From assembly GCA_950295325.1 (NCBI GenBank), contig OX485806.1:45751169-45815168 (forward strand): a stretch of DNA of 64,000 nt, given 5' to 3'. Positions 13,461-24,228 of this stretch are shown one piece after another. The first letter of the stretch is position 1, and every line of letters begins with the position of its first letter. The translations under genes were made by a program, and so were the position numbers. The DNA comes from Polytrichum commune. Lineage: Eukaryota; Streptophyta; Polytrichopsida; Polytrichales; Polytrichaceae. The notes under the pieces were generated by a model. The model searched no databases, was not told the DNA's origin, and saw nothing but the letters and a program-made list of their open reading frames with translations.

Positions 13461-13831
13461 CTAGAGGTTGTAAATAATAAATAAATAATAAATAAATAAA
13501 TACACGTTACACACCTTCCCACTTAGGAATGAACGTCCGCGTTCATGTATTATTCCAAATTGTAGTGCATCAAGACATAGAGTCAAAACCACCACTAATG
13601 AAAGCGAGCTTTGGGATTTGCATCTGTACCCATGCTCCATGCCAATTGGCAGGGTGAAACAACTTAATAATAACACCCCGTTTACAGGATTTTGTGCAAG
13701 CCTGAAAGAACAGAAGGCGTTTATCCTGAAGATTTTTTCCGCCTCAAACGTTTCTGTGCAGTTGGGGCTTTGTGGTCATGCTTGACACCTTTACATGTTA
13801 GCCTGTCCTCCGACTTGGCTACCACATCCCA

Positions 13832-14101
13832 CTACTCCTTGAGGACTTCTACACTCAAGTTGCATTCCGACTCCCATGAATTATGCTCAAGTGCATATCC
13901 GAGCCATTTGATAAGATAGAATTTCTTCGGGCAAGAACAAGACCCTCTATCCTCATGTGAAAGCACACGTTCTACTTCATAAGATGCATCTTTCGCAGAG
14001 ATTGGCGGAGGGGGAGGTTGTACCCTGCCATCGGCCACATAAGGCCTAAGAAGTGATACATGAAAGACATCGTGGAACTTAAATGTATTTTGCAGTTGCA
14101 C
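13832..14101 (-). pseudogene. Gypsy E chromodomain and upstream linker
   Basis: The frame starts with FKFHDVFHVSLLRPY, the conserved block that ends the integrase region in gypsy elements. It continues through a proline run into a chromodomain: YEVERVLSHEDRG, then KKFYLIKWLGYALEHNSWE. The aromatic-cage region and the W-E segment of a chromodomain are recognisable. In chromoviruses this domain reads histone marks and steers integration toward heterochromatin. Upstream (14,101-14,440, minus) there is readable but interrupted integrase C-terminal sequence with VLISTANIKLKVPG and RKLLPRWIG, the GPF/Y-like module. Confidence 0.85.
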
Positions 14102-14440
14102 GCGGTATGCTACAACCCTTACCCTCTTGAATATCTAAAATGAACCAATCCACCTTGGTAAAAGCTTTCGAACTCCTGGGACCTTCAACTTAATGTTGGC
14201 AGTACTTATAAGCACTTGCTGGTCCACCTCAAACGATACCTCTCGTCTGTGCTTGTCAGTATAGAACTTTTGTTGTTATTGCGCAACAATCAAATTTTTC
14301 TTGGTCAAACCAATTACATATGTCATATGCTCGATAAAATTTTGCGCAGCAGGGACTTGACACCTGCTGTTCCCACTTATTGGTGTCCGGGGATGCTGAC
14401 CATAAATCAGAACAAACGGAGTATTCCGTACTGATTTTTG

Positions 14441-15031
14441 TCAGAAGTTATTATATGCAAATTCAACCACTGCAAGGAATTCGTCCCAATCATCTTGCAC
14501 TGGGTTGACCCGTTCCGTCTGTCCGTCGGTTTGAGGATGGAATGTGGTGGACATTACCAACTTTGTCCCCAAAAGACCATGCAACGCATCCCAAAACCTA
14601 CTTGTGAATCTAGTGTCCCTATCGCTTAGAATTACCTTGAGTAGACCATGAATCTTATAAACATGATCACGAAATAACCTTGCCGTTCCTTCAGCAGTAA
14701 CATGTGTGGTGGTTGGCATAAAGTGGGCCATCTTGGACAACTTATCCACACACACAAAGATGGCATCATAACCATTAGCAGATGGATTCAAACCATAAAT
14801 AAAATCTATGCTTACCATTTCCCAATTACGATCAGGATTCTCCAATGGTTGTAACAAGCTTGTTGGCTTAAGAGTAGGGGCCTTATTCCTTTGGCAAATC
14901 TCACAAGATTTTATATAGCTTCTAATGGACCCTTGCATCTCAGGCCGCCAAAAGTTTATTTGCACCCTCTTATATATCTTAGTTATTCCTACATGACCGC
15001 TATATATCGCGTCATGGTATTCACGAAGCAA
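14441..15031 (-). pseudogene. Gypsy E integrase
   Basis: The frame of 196 residues has an N-terminal HHCC zinc module (YHDAIYSGHVG, then CEICQRNKA) and the catalytic core. The three catalytic acidic residues are all readable: Asp in VSIDFIYGL, Asp in LSDRDTRFTSRFW, and Glu in HPQTDGQTERVN. Straight after ERVN the sequence jumps to PVQDDWDEFL, so roughly ten family-conserved residues are missing there. The frame closes after VVEFAYNNF. The active site looks whole, but the surrounding element is broken. Confidence 0.9.
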
Positions 15032-15122
15032 AAATGATTGATATTCGATCCTAGGAAGGACAAATCTGGAACCACAACCGCCTTACCATACCACCAGATG
15101 TGGTTCTCATAAACAAAATGTT

Positions 15123-15800
15123 TCAGATTATGTGGGTTTGATAACCAAGGATCAAGAGCATACCCGGCAATGATAGTTTGATATAACTTCTAATCACTGA
15201 TGACTCCGGGTACCCCTTCACATTGTTGTCTCGTTGTCTGGGATCACTTCGCATAGCGTCTGCAGCCACCATTTGGAAGATCAAGTTACTTGGAGCAGCC
15301 TTAGGTGCCATCAAGGCTTTTTGGCCACCCGTGTTTAGTGGATTTCGACTTAGGGGATTAGCCATATTAATCCTTCCTGGTCGGTATACTGGACGGCAAA
15401 CAAAATTTTGCTCCAATAACTTCAACTATTAAGCTTGACGCCTTGATAATGTCTGTTGTGTTTTTGAATACACTAAAGGATTATGATCTGTAACAATAGT
15501 ACAGTTAGCTCCCTCTAGGTAACACCCCCAGGTTCGCATTGCATGCACAACTGCTGCTAGTTCTTGCTCACCAGTAGTGTAATTTCTCTCAGCTGGAGAA
15601 AATTTCTTACCCTCAAAAGCAATAGGTTTACCTCCCTGAAGCATCACTTACGACCTCAAATGGCTCCTTTAACTTGGGTAAGGTCAGTATTGGCGCATGT
15701 GTTAAGGCATATTTAACATCCTCAAAAGCACGCTCACAATTGTCAGTCCAATTGAACTTAACCTTGCTTCGCGTCAGAGAAATCAATGGTGCAACTAGAG
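15123..15800 (-). pseudogene. Gypsy E RNase H and connection region
   Basis: The upstream part (15,650-15,800) reads KFNWTDNCERAFEDVK, then LTHAPILTLPKLKEPFEV and VSDAS, the RT-RNase H connection and first catalytic Asp. The RNase H core (15,429-15,647) reads PIAFEGKKFSPAERNY, TGEQELAAVVHAM and VTDHNPLVY. A short loss removes residues between the DAS motif and PIAFE. The following frame (15,123-15,425) has KLLEQNFVCRPVYRPGRINM and ANPLSRNP, the post-RNase H segment that ends in the 'ALSR' block of gypsy elements. Confidence 0.85.
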
Positions 15801-15819
15801 TGGAATATCCGTGAATGAA

Positions 15820-16966
15820 TCAGCAAAAGTAATTGCAAAGTCCCAACTTAGAAAAAGGTTTTTTGCCCTTCTTAGCAGTCTGCTGCTCTGCACATTTTTT
15901 GTGATCAAGACAATCTCGAGCCATGTGTCCCTCCCTATGGAAGAGGAAACAACAACCATCTTTCTTATCGGTGCTTTTAATTTCAGAGTCCTCCCCCTTA
16001 GATTGTTTGTTCTTCTTATAGAAGGTTGAAGAACGACCTTTAGAGCGACGTGACTCCTTGTCCCTTACCGGCCCTGTGTTGCCAACATCTTTGGCAACTA
16101 TTGCAATTGAATGAGATTTTACATCGTCCCGTCCCTTTGCAGCTTGGGTATGGGTATCGTCTATTGTTACAACATAGTTGATTAGATGCTTAATGTGCTC
16201 CCATGGCCCACCGTCACCTCGTGGATCCACCAAGACTTTGCTCCGAACATCGTCTTTAAGCCCAGAAGGAAATCTTTCTGCCTTGGCTCCCTTGGAGATA
16301 GGTGATTTGGTAATCTAGGAACACACATATTGGAACTCATTGGCGTACTCATCCACAGAACCTCTCTATTTCAGAGTGCGGAGCTTATTCCGGGCCACCA
16401 TTTTCTGGTTCACACTACCATATGCAGTGTTGAGTGCATCCTGGAAATTGTCCGAGATTAACGGATTTTTCTTATCCGTTCGGAGCTCCATTGCCAATAC
16501 ATCCCAATGTTGTGCAATATTGGTCTCCAAATATGTAGACGTAATGACCATCCATTCCACACTGGGCACCTGACGTGCTGTCAAATACTTTTACATTTGA
16601 GCCAGCCATGCTAGACTAGTGACCTTAGACTTATCTTTGAATTTCTCCGGTTTAGCAGACGTAGTGGTGGACCCGACCTTGTCCGTGTCTTGGTATTCTT
16701 GTAAGACAGTCAACTTACATTCATGCGTATCCAAACGTCCGTCATATTTAGCATATATAGACATTAATTGGTCACATTGTGTCTCTATCCGTTGAAACTA
16801 ATCATGGTCGTCAATGAGTTTCCCCTTACAATATTGCCGGATCTTTCTGGCTACCAGATGACCCATAACTTAATCTGTATCTACGGATGTGGAAGATGTG
16901 ACCACGGGAGGAACTACAAGAGGGCTACCCTCAGTTGATGGACCAGATGTATCCATGTCAATGGCC
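15820..16966 (-). pseudogene. Gypsy E gag with zinc knuckle
   Basis: The gag can be read from an ATG at about 16,966 (MAIDMDTSGPSTEG), interrupted by in-frame stops near 16,870 and 16,800 among others. The capsid-like core (16,366-16,584) contains WMVITSTYLETNIAQHWDVL and NTAYGSVNQKMVARNKL. After KGRSSTFYKKNKQSKG the knuckle reads CFLFHREGHMARDC. Its second Cys is Phe, so zinc binding is doubtful. The frame ends at KKPFSKLGLCNYFC, close to the internal deletion junction. Confidence 0.8.
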
Positions 16967-16974
16967 ATTGGACC

Positions 16975-17500
16975 AAACAAATACCCAAAACCCAAATAAA
17001 ACGTTCAAATTTTGAAGAAAACCGAAAATAAAATACTAGAAAAATTTCTCAAAATTATAGAAATTGCTTCAACTATGAATAAAAATAAAATTTTAGCTGA
17101 TGACCGGCTGACCCGGTACTCAAGTCGCACTGGAAAAGTTTTTCACCCCGGATCATCTAGGAGATTGGCAACACGGAAGTAGAGTTGGTAGACATAGAAA
17201 CACCTCCAAACTGAATATATAGTGTTCAACCGGGCGAGTGACACATGGCACAATTGAGTATTGTAATACAAAATTTTAAAGGGAATAAAAATAACCATTG
17301 AAATTTTATTTATTATAACAAACAATTATGAGGTCACATGAGGTCCAAAAATGGCCACATCTATGAGGGCACAATATAGTGCTAGGCTGAGAGGAATTCT
17401 AGGAAGTAGATTGTGTCAAGAGGCCCCCTTCGAAGATGAGTTTGACCTCATTGAAGCTAAATGTCGGGGCGTCAATGAACAAGTCAACATCCGGGTTTAC
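16975..17500. other. Unassigned AT-rich spacer
   Basis: This is sequence between gypsy E gag and the MULE-like transposase. A primer binding site or LTR for gypsy E would be expected here, but none was seen. The 17,399-17,500 part is the probable shifted-frame continuation of the MULE-like protein's C-terminus. Confidence 0.3.
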
Positions 17501-17501
17501 A

Positions 17502-19721
17502 TTAGAGACCTTGACAAAGACGCACCAATTCCATGAAGCCACCCCATTGTTGATATCGGAAGTGCCAGAAGGCAAGCCAAAGTTGAGGGTGTTTGAGTCC
17601 ATCCTCGGAGGTGCAGTTAGACGAAGCCCACCAGGCCTTGATGGCAAGGTACCTTGTCTCAGCCTCCTGCATAGAGGATGCATCGCGATACTGGAGGCAC
17701 AGACGTTTGTGTTGGTCTTGCAAGTCGTGCTTGATATAGTGTTTGGTGTGTTTCTCCAAAGATTGTGTCCAATGGAAGTAGCAAGTTCTCTCACGCCCAT
17801 CGATGGGAACCTTTGAATCTCCGGACCCGTAGACAATTTTGACGGCATTCCAATTGGCTTGCGCACTGTCTGCCATGAAGCCTTTGAAGTGAGGCTTGGG
17901 GATTCCATGGCGAGCCATGACGTGGTTGAGGTTTTGCCAGAAAAGGACTTGAGCATCCTTGTCCTCGGATTGGAAGTCGCAGCAAGCGATGGTCATGACG
18001 CGCTGGTAGGGTTTGTCGTATACGTGGCAGGCCATGGTGGTCCACTTGGCGACGCGTTTGACATGGTCGGACATGATCCAAGCATGCTCGAGATCCCCGC
18101 CAGGTTGCATGCGCTTAACCAAGTCGACCCCACTACCAAGGCCGACCTCGGACATCTTGAAGACGAAAACTTTGTCCGTCTCGTCACCTTGGCCTGGGAA
18201 TGGATTCCGCTAGACATAGGCCCAGGTGCTGACACCTCTGAGTTTGGCGATGCCATCCATAACTCCTAGCCTACGCAAGTATTTGAAGGTGGTAACCTTG
18301 TTTTGGAGGTGGGGGGAATTCAACTCCTTGCAACGATAAAAAACGGGCTCAAGTTCTTCCAAGGAAAGAAGTTGATGAGGATCACTATCATTGCGGAGGA
18401 GGAACTCACCCACAAGGTCTTTGCTGGCCTCAAGAATGATTTTGCTATGAGTGGCTTGGGGCGTTCGCTCGACGTGCTCCTCAATTGGGGCGTCGATGCG
18501 CTGGCGGTTATCTCTGCAATTGCCGACCTTGACGAGGTGACGATGATTGCCAAGATGAATGCACGCTCGCTGAGTGGTATCGTTGCCGTGGACATAGAAG
18601 ATTTTAGCAATGCATGGTGCAATGCATTTGGGTGGCTCCTTACAGATCTTGCACACTATAGTGGAGGAGGCAAGCACCGGACCACTGACTGGAAAAGGGT
18701 CCTTGGTAAATCCATCAAATTCAATATCATTGACTGAGGAGGTACGATGAACACGTTGGAGGTAGTTGCAATGAGGATTGTGGCACTCAAGGTGGCCAAC
18801 GCAGGTGGAGGAGCAAAAAGCAAGGCCTAAGTCATTGCTAATGTTGGTGGTTTGGGTTTTGGTCCAGACATGGTCGTCGTAGCGTTTGTCCATGCCGTCC
18901 ATGGATTTGGCCTTGGTATGAGAGGATGAAACACCAACAGGGAGTAGGACAAACATCTGATTACCATCAAAGCGAAGAGGGAGGAAATTGACCTCTTCAA
19001 TTTGCAAGGTGTCATAATCTAGCTTCTTGAGGATGTTTTTCCTACCGGGCATGGAAGCAAGAGAACGTAGGCATTGATGAATGGAAATGGATGGTTTGGC
19101 AGGGGATGGAGGAAGAGGACATAAAGGTTGAAGGCTTACAGGGGGGGTCAGAAAGGAGGAATTGAGGGAGGAAGGGGATGGCTTGAGAATGGGAGTGGAT
19201 AGAGGGGACTCATCACCATCGGAGGAATCTGAAAGATGTATGACAGTGTGTATACCAGGTTCAATTTTAACTTTGACTACGGGAGGAGTGTTTAAAGTGG
19301 AAGAGGATGAATGGAGGGGGGTACGGATTTCCGTGGATACAGTTGTGCAAGAATTTGGGAGTCTGTACACTTTGTATTTTCCAGCGCAAAGTTCCCACAC
19401 TGATGATCTGTTGTCGGCAACCCTAGGATGCTCACGCATGGTCAATGACAAAAGAGAAGTAGCATTATCATAAATCTCGGGTTCGACCCATATTGTATTA
19501 TTTCGCAACGAAAACCTGATACTAAGGTGAAGGGAAGAGACAGATGCAAATCCATTCGCATTTATGGAGAAAAAAAAGGGGATCCCGACGTCATGGGCAC
19601 GCAATTCAACCATTTCTGATACACATGGCATTGTGGTTGAGGAAGCCATGGACAAAAAGAGGGACAAACAAGAAAAAATTCCAAAAAAAGAAAACGAGGC
19701 ACGGCTACCAGACAATTTCAA
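17502..19721 (-). pseudogene. MULE-like transposase with GCM-type zinc cluster, one in-frame stop
   Basis: A reading frame of about 740 codons is broken only by one TAG at 18,210-18,212. The N-terminal 300 residues are serine/proline-rich. A zinc-cluster region follows (about residues 300-400): TCVGHLECHNPHC, then VCKICKEPPKCIAPC and CIHLGNHRH. The Cys/His spacing resembles the GCM branch of the WRKY-GCM1 fold, which is known to occur in MULE-type transposases. After the stop the transposase core reads WIMSDHVKRV, HVYDKPYQRVMTIACCD, FKGFMADSAQANW and RTCYFHWTQSLEKH, a MULE-like DDE arrangement. The main frame ends at 17,502, and a shifted minus frame carries similar-looking sequence to 17,399. 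I place the start at the first ATG (19,721), but an internal Met about 24 codons in is as plausible. No terminal inverted repeats were found. Confidence 0.7.
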
Positions 19722-19756
19722 GCCCTAAATTTTCAACAATGGTACTATATAGGTAA

Positions 19757-20500
19757 AAGAAAATTGGTGAAGGGTCATTTTGTGAGTGAAGTAAAAGGAT
19801 GCCCAGAGAGTAGAGAGCATGAAAGAGAGAAAGAAAGGAGAACTGGAACGCACACATGAAGGAACCAGACCAAAAAACTGTCTCCACAATCGATCCAGGA
19901 AAGAAGCGAAAGAAGAGAATGGGAGGCACGAGCTTCAGCAATTCGAAACAGAGGAGACGGAAAGAACTTAAGAAGGAGGTTACGTGCATAGAAGGAAGAG
20001 GGACCCCATCAGATTGGCAGAATACGTGTGCAGTGGACAAGGGAGGGTTGAATCTGCAGTCGATAGATGAAGAAGGGGAGGACAGTGGTTCACAAGCACC
20101 ATCTATGGCAGAGAGCGAGCATCGCAATAGTTCTAATCAGAGCGGGTTTTGCGAGGAGAGAAAACAGAATTTGATTATTACAGTAAGTTTGTCGTAGACG
20201 TTATATGCACAAGGGGTACTTCAAGATTTAGGTTTATGGGAATATGACACTAGAAATTCAATTCTCTAAACATGGAAGAGAACTTGCAAACAATAAGACA
20301 AACAACATATGGATAGGGCTATGGAAATCAAGAAGGAACCAGGTGTGGGTGACTTGCGCCTTAGTGGGTTTGACACCCAACTGCCGGCATTATTGTAAGA
20401 AACCTTGGTTCTTGTATACTAAACGGCATAGGCCCTTATACGTAGCAACAAGAAAAAAAACCCACCAACAAAAACCCAATGAGGATCCCCACATCAAATT
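19757..20500. other. Unassigned sequence upstream of the MULE-like gene
   Basis: This purine-rich sequence (many GAAG and AGAGAG runs) lies on the 5' side of the transposase frame and may hold its leader and promoter. I saw no clear TATA element or terminal inverted repeat. The + strand frame at 19,856-20,197 is lysine-rich and looks like chance. Confidence 0.3.
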
Positions 20501-21694
20501 TTGCTTGGGACACATAGGTTTGATGTATGTGTGAAGTTTTTGTTTGTGTATCTAGTATGTGCAAGTAAGGGGTTCGGGTCACATAGGCACCGTCTCGGTT
20601 GTACTTGGAGGCAAGATTGTGTTTAGTGAGGTTGCTTAAAAATATTTCCAAGGAAGGGGATCGCGTCAAATTTTGCCCATCTTAATTTATAGAGGTGGAA
20701 GGAGGTTGTGATTGGAGGCCATATTAGGTAGGTTGCTTTAAAATGTTTCCAAGTAAATGGGTCGGGTCACATAGACACCCTCTCGGAACCGAGAGGGTGG
20801 TGGAGGGGTAGGATCCCCACATCATGTTGTGCATAGGTAACGTAGGCCAGATTGTGGTTAGTTAGGTTGAATTGAGATATTTCCAAGCAAGGGTCGGGCC
20901 ACATAGCCAACCTCAGGGTTCTAAGAACCCCACAACAGATTTTCCTTCCGGACCCAGGTTTGATTCCAGAGTGAAGTTTTCTTTGTGTATCTAGTATGTG
21001 CAAGTTCGGGGCGCGGGGAGGATCCCCACATCAGATTGTACATAGGTGACGTAGGCCAGATTGTGGTTAGTTAGGTTGCCTTGAGATATTTCCACGCAAA
21101 GGTTGGGCCACATAGCCAACCTTAGGGTTCTAAGAACCCCACAACAGATTTTGCTTTCGGACCCAGGTTTGATTCCAGAGTGAAGTTTTCTTTGTGTATC
21201 TAGTATGTGCAAGTTTGGGGCGCGGGGAGGATCCCCACATCAGATTGTGCATAGGTCATCTAGGCCAGATTGTGCTTAGTCAGGTTGCCTTGAGATATTT
21301 CCACGCAAGGGTCGGGCCACATAGCCAACCTCAGGGTTCTAAGAACCCCACAAAAGATTTTCCTTCCGGACCCAGGTTTGATTCCAGAGTGAAGTTTTCT
21401 TTGTGTATCTAGTATGTGCAAGTTCGGGGCGCAGGGAGGATCCCCACATCAGATTGTGCATAGGTCACCTAAGCCTGATTGTGCTTAGTCAGGTTGCCTT
21501 GAGATATTTCCAACCAAGGGTCGGGTCAAATAGCCAACATCAGGGTTCTAGGAACCCCACAACAGATTTTCCTTCCGGACCCAGGTTTGATTCCAGAGTG
21601 AGGTTTTATTTGTGTATCTAGTATGTGCAAGTTTGGGGCGCGGGGAAGATCCCCACTTCAGATTGTGCATAGGTCACCTAAGCTAGATTGTGCT
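20500..21694 (+). repeat. Satellite array, left part, ~209-bp units
   Basis: The array consists of tandem units containing TTTGATTCCAGAGTGAAG, TCTAGTATGTGCAAGTT and GAGGATCCCCACATCAGATT. The best-preserved units recur every ~209 bp (TTTGATTCCAG near 20,950, 21,170, 21,380 and 21,590). Near 20,776-20,799 there is a palindrome, CACCCTCTCGG-AA-CCGAGAGGGTG, that recurs throughout the array's right part (31.5-36.6 kb). Gypsy element B inserted into this array, because the sequence resumes across the element after the duplicated TAGTC. The open frames here repeat unit by unit and are not genes. Confidence 0.85.
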
Positions 21695-21699
21695 TAGTC

Positions 21700-22672
21700 T
21701 TTCGCGCACCTCTCTATGAGGAGTGCCCGAAACACCATGGGCACAAAGGGGACCCCGGAGTGACACCCGGGACTTGTGGCGCCGTTGGTGAGAGGGCCCA
21801 AGTGATCCTAGTGTGGGAGAGGGCCCCGGGCGTTGGGAACACCTCCCACCCACGGAGACTAGGAGGCATGAGGGTAAGGCCATGAGTTGTGCGTAGCTCA
21901 TGGCGTGTTGATTCTAGAATGCTCAGGAACACCTCAATTGGAGGTGTGAGCTAGGAGTTATGGCCATTTGAGTGGGGCGCTGTCCCGGGACAGCGCCCTG
22001 GTACAGCAGTGCCTGGGAGTGATTCCCGGGGCTGCCAATGTTCAAACAGGCATAACTTGGTCAATACTTGCCTGAATGGGGCAAGTGAGGAGTCCATCGG
22101 CATCTACCTGAAGCGTACTTGAAGATGGAGTGGTTTTTTGTTAGCATTAGACATCATAGAAGGGAGTTATGATGGTCTGAAGCTGCTAGGGGCTTCTAGG
22201 CCCAGCAGCTAAGGGAAAATGCCTACTTGGCCCCAACTCTTGGTAGAGAGACAAGAGGTTGGTTGACGGTGGGGTAGGGGCCCCGTGTAGAGTCCTAGAG
22301 GCTTATATGGGTGAGGTGGTGTGGCCTCGCCCACCCGAGGCCGAACGGCACGGCCTACATGGGCTTTGGCCCATTGTAAGGCCATAGTTGCCTAGTATGG
22401 TTCGGGTTGTTGTAGTGTTGCTCCGGCAACGCGATGATCAACATAGGATTGGATTTCCATGGATGGAAGTCCACATTGGGGAAATGGGTTACCGATTAAG
22501 GGGGTGAGTCCCGAAAGTAAAGTAGGAGGGTTGGTTCCCTCCTATGAACTATAGGTCCGAGGTAGGAGGAGCTAACCATAAGCATGGCGGAATGGGAAGG
22601 GTTAGCGCTCGTAACCTTTGCTAGAAACAAAAATTGGCAAGATTGTTAAGGGGGCTGGCAAGGGTTGCGACA
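21700..22672 (+). mobile_element. 5' LTR of gypsy element B (copy B2)
   Basis: The 973-bp LTR starts TTTCGCGCACC, where other copies have TGTCGCGCACC, so its terminal TG has mutated. It ends GGGTTGCGACA. It contains a G/C-rich block with CACCATGGGCACAA and a TATATGGGTGAGGTGG segment near 22,310 that could belong to its promoter; that role is a guess. Confidence 0.9.
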
Positions 22673-22674
22673 CT

Positions 22675-22686
22675 TGGTATCAGAGC
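22675..22686 (+). promoter_or_regulatory. Primer binding site of gypsy element B
   Basis: TGGTATCAGAGC begins two bases after the 5' LTR. This is the classic plant retrotransposon site complementary to the 3' end of initiator tRNA-Met. It fixes the element's orientation as plus strand and its LTR end at 22,672. Confidence 0.93.
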
Positions 22687-22712
22687 ACGGTTCCAATATT
22701 TGAGCTAGCATT

Positions 22713-23630
22713 TTGAGGGAGATATGGCTATTGAAAATGCGTGTTATGATGGTGAACCCGGGGTTTCCAGAAGTTTGTGAGGCTCAAATTGGAACAAAGA
22801 TCATGTGCAAATTGAGTTTGACCATATCATTGATTTTAATGATAATGGTGGGCATAAGGGTTGATTCGGTGAGGAAAGTGGAGGAGTCCTTTGAATGGGC
22901 TCCCGCAAACCTTAACACGTATTTGGGGCCTAGAATACCGTATTCACCTAAAACCTGGAGGATATTAATGTTGGATTGAAATTCCAATTCAAGATGCTTA
23001 GAAGGTGGGGATGTTGAAATGAACATGGTGCAAATGAGGCACGCGGGGTCTCTTAAGGCGTAAATGCGCGAATTTCACACCCAAATGAATTGTACATCTT
23101 AGATGGACGAGCTTTCTAAGAAATGCATCATTTTAGGTGGGTTTCAAAAGTGGGTGGTGAATACCATGTTCTACTCCCCAAACCTTCTTGAGGACGTATA
23201 GGGGATCTTTAGGATTTGAAGAGTATTGAAGCCGATGGTCCCGAAAACAACTTGAGCGGCGCATCACCACAAAGTGGGTTTAGCCGAAAGAGGTCCCAAG
23301 GAAATGAGTGCAAATTGTTTGGTCCATTTTACTTAGGCAAAACATGTTGGTGCCGCGGACGGAATGTTGGGAGGTGGGTTTGTCCTACCAAGGCAATTCA
23401 TGTTCGTGCCGCGGACGGAGTGTGGGAAGGTGGCTTTGTGCTACCAAGGCAAATCATGTTTGTTCCGCGGACAAACTATTAGAAATTGGTTTTGTGGCAC
23501 CAAACCAATTTGTCCCGTGGACGGAATGTTTAAAGTTGGCTTTGCAGACCAAGCCAAGCCAAGTTGCCAAGGACCAAATGTTGGGCGATGGCTTTGTGGC
23601 CAAGGCTAGTAGCCTTAAGCCGAGGCCAAG
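22713..23630 (+). pseudogene. Gypsy B gag remnant with tandem repeat
   Basis: This is the gag position, between the PBS and protease. Only traces of protein are readable. Near 23,216-23,345 a segment SGFSRKRSQGNECKLFG looks like the basic region before a zinc knuckle, with just one of its Cys residues plus a later Cys. From 23,345 to 23,590 there are about four copies of a ~59-bp unit (GCCGCGGACGGAATGTTGGG, GGTTTGT, ACCAAGGCAA). The frames at 23,216-23,482, 23,308-23,748 and 23,364-23,609 all read through these repeats in different phases. Confidence 0.5.
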
Positions 23631-24228
23631 TATTTTGTACCTTGAGGTTCAAATGAATGGGAGATTTGTCTCATGGGTTGACAAAGAGGCAAGGAATTCC
23701 TTCATGAGCCGAAAGCTCACAAGGGAGTTGGGGCTTGCCGACCGGTAGAGCGGGCAAGCCCATCAAGGTGCGGTTTGCAAAGGGCGACCGTATGAGGCAA
23801 AGGCGGCAGCAATGCATGTAACCTTTCAACGTGGGACATTGGATTTTAGTCAAGATTTCACACTATGTGAAATAAATGAGGTGCATGTCATTGTAAAGGT
23901 CACCTTCTTTGAAACTCACATGATAGATGTGAGGCGCAAGCCGGTGAGGTTGCGGTGCATTTGTGATGTGCCATGATGGCAAACAATTGAAGTTCAAATT
24001 GACAAGGACTCCTATGGTAGGAGGAGCCAAATCGAATTTGGTCTTAATGGACCAAATGAATAAACTAGAAAAATAATAATAATGGTCGTGGTTCAATTGG
24101 AACAACTCCAAGGAACGCATGGGGAGGCTAGGAAAGATAGGCCTCCCCCAAACTACATTGGTGGGATGTTGGTGAGATACAAGGATGTATTCACCAATGT
24201 GTTGTTCAAAAAGTTACAGCCAAGGAGT
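23631..24228 (+). pseudogene. Gypsy B aspartic protease remnant and RT N-terminus
   Basis: Residues LYLEVQMNGRFVSWVDKEA, then FMSRKLTRELGL, match the strand-flap region of a gypsy protease. The catalytic Asp is kept, but the usual D-T/S-G triad reads DKE, so it cannot be active. Downstream, broken frames give IEVQIDKDSYGRRSQ and then YIGGMLVRYKDVFTN, the segment just before RT. That sequence stops at about 24,228. Confidence 0.65.

Larger units (their letters stand above)
13680..16970 (-). mobile_element. Gypsy element E, chromovirus type, RT-deleted
   Basis: The minus strand shows, from high to low coordinates, gag with zinc knuckle (15,820-16,966), RNase H (15,429-15,800), integrase (14,441-15,031), the integrase C-terminal region and a chromodomain (13,832-14,101). 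This is the order of a Ty3/gypsy chromovirus. Protease and almost all of RT are missing at a junction near 15,805, where gag-side sequence runs straight into the RT/RNase H connection (KFNWTDNCERAF). Several stops break the frame. LTRs and the primer binding site were not identified: sequence beyond the chromodomain (13,460-13,680) and before gag (16,970-17,340) is AT-rich and uninformative. Confidence 0.85.

Noticed and set aside
17436-18269. Plus-strand ORFs across the MULE-like transposase
   Set aside because: They are antisense shadows of a long coding frame; the minus strand carries the recognisable DDE and zinc motifs.
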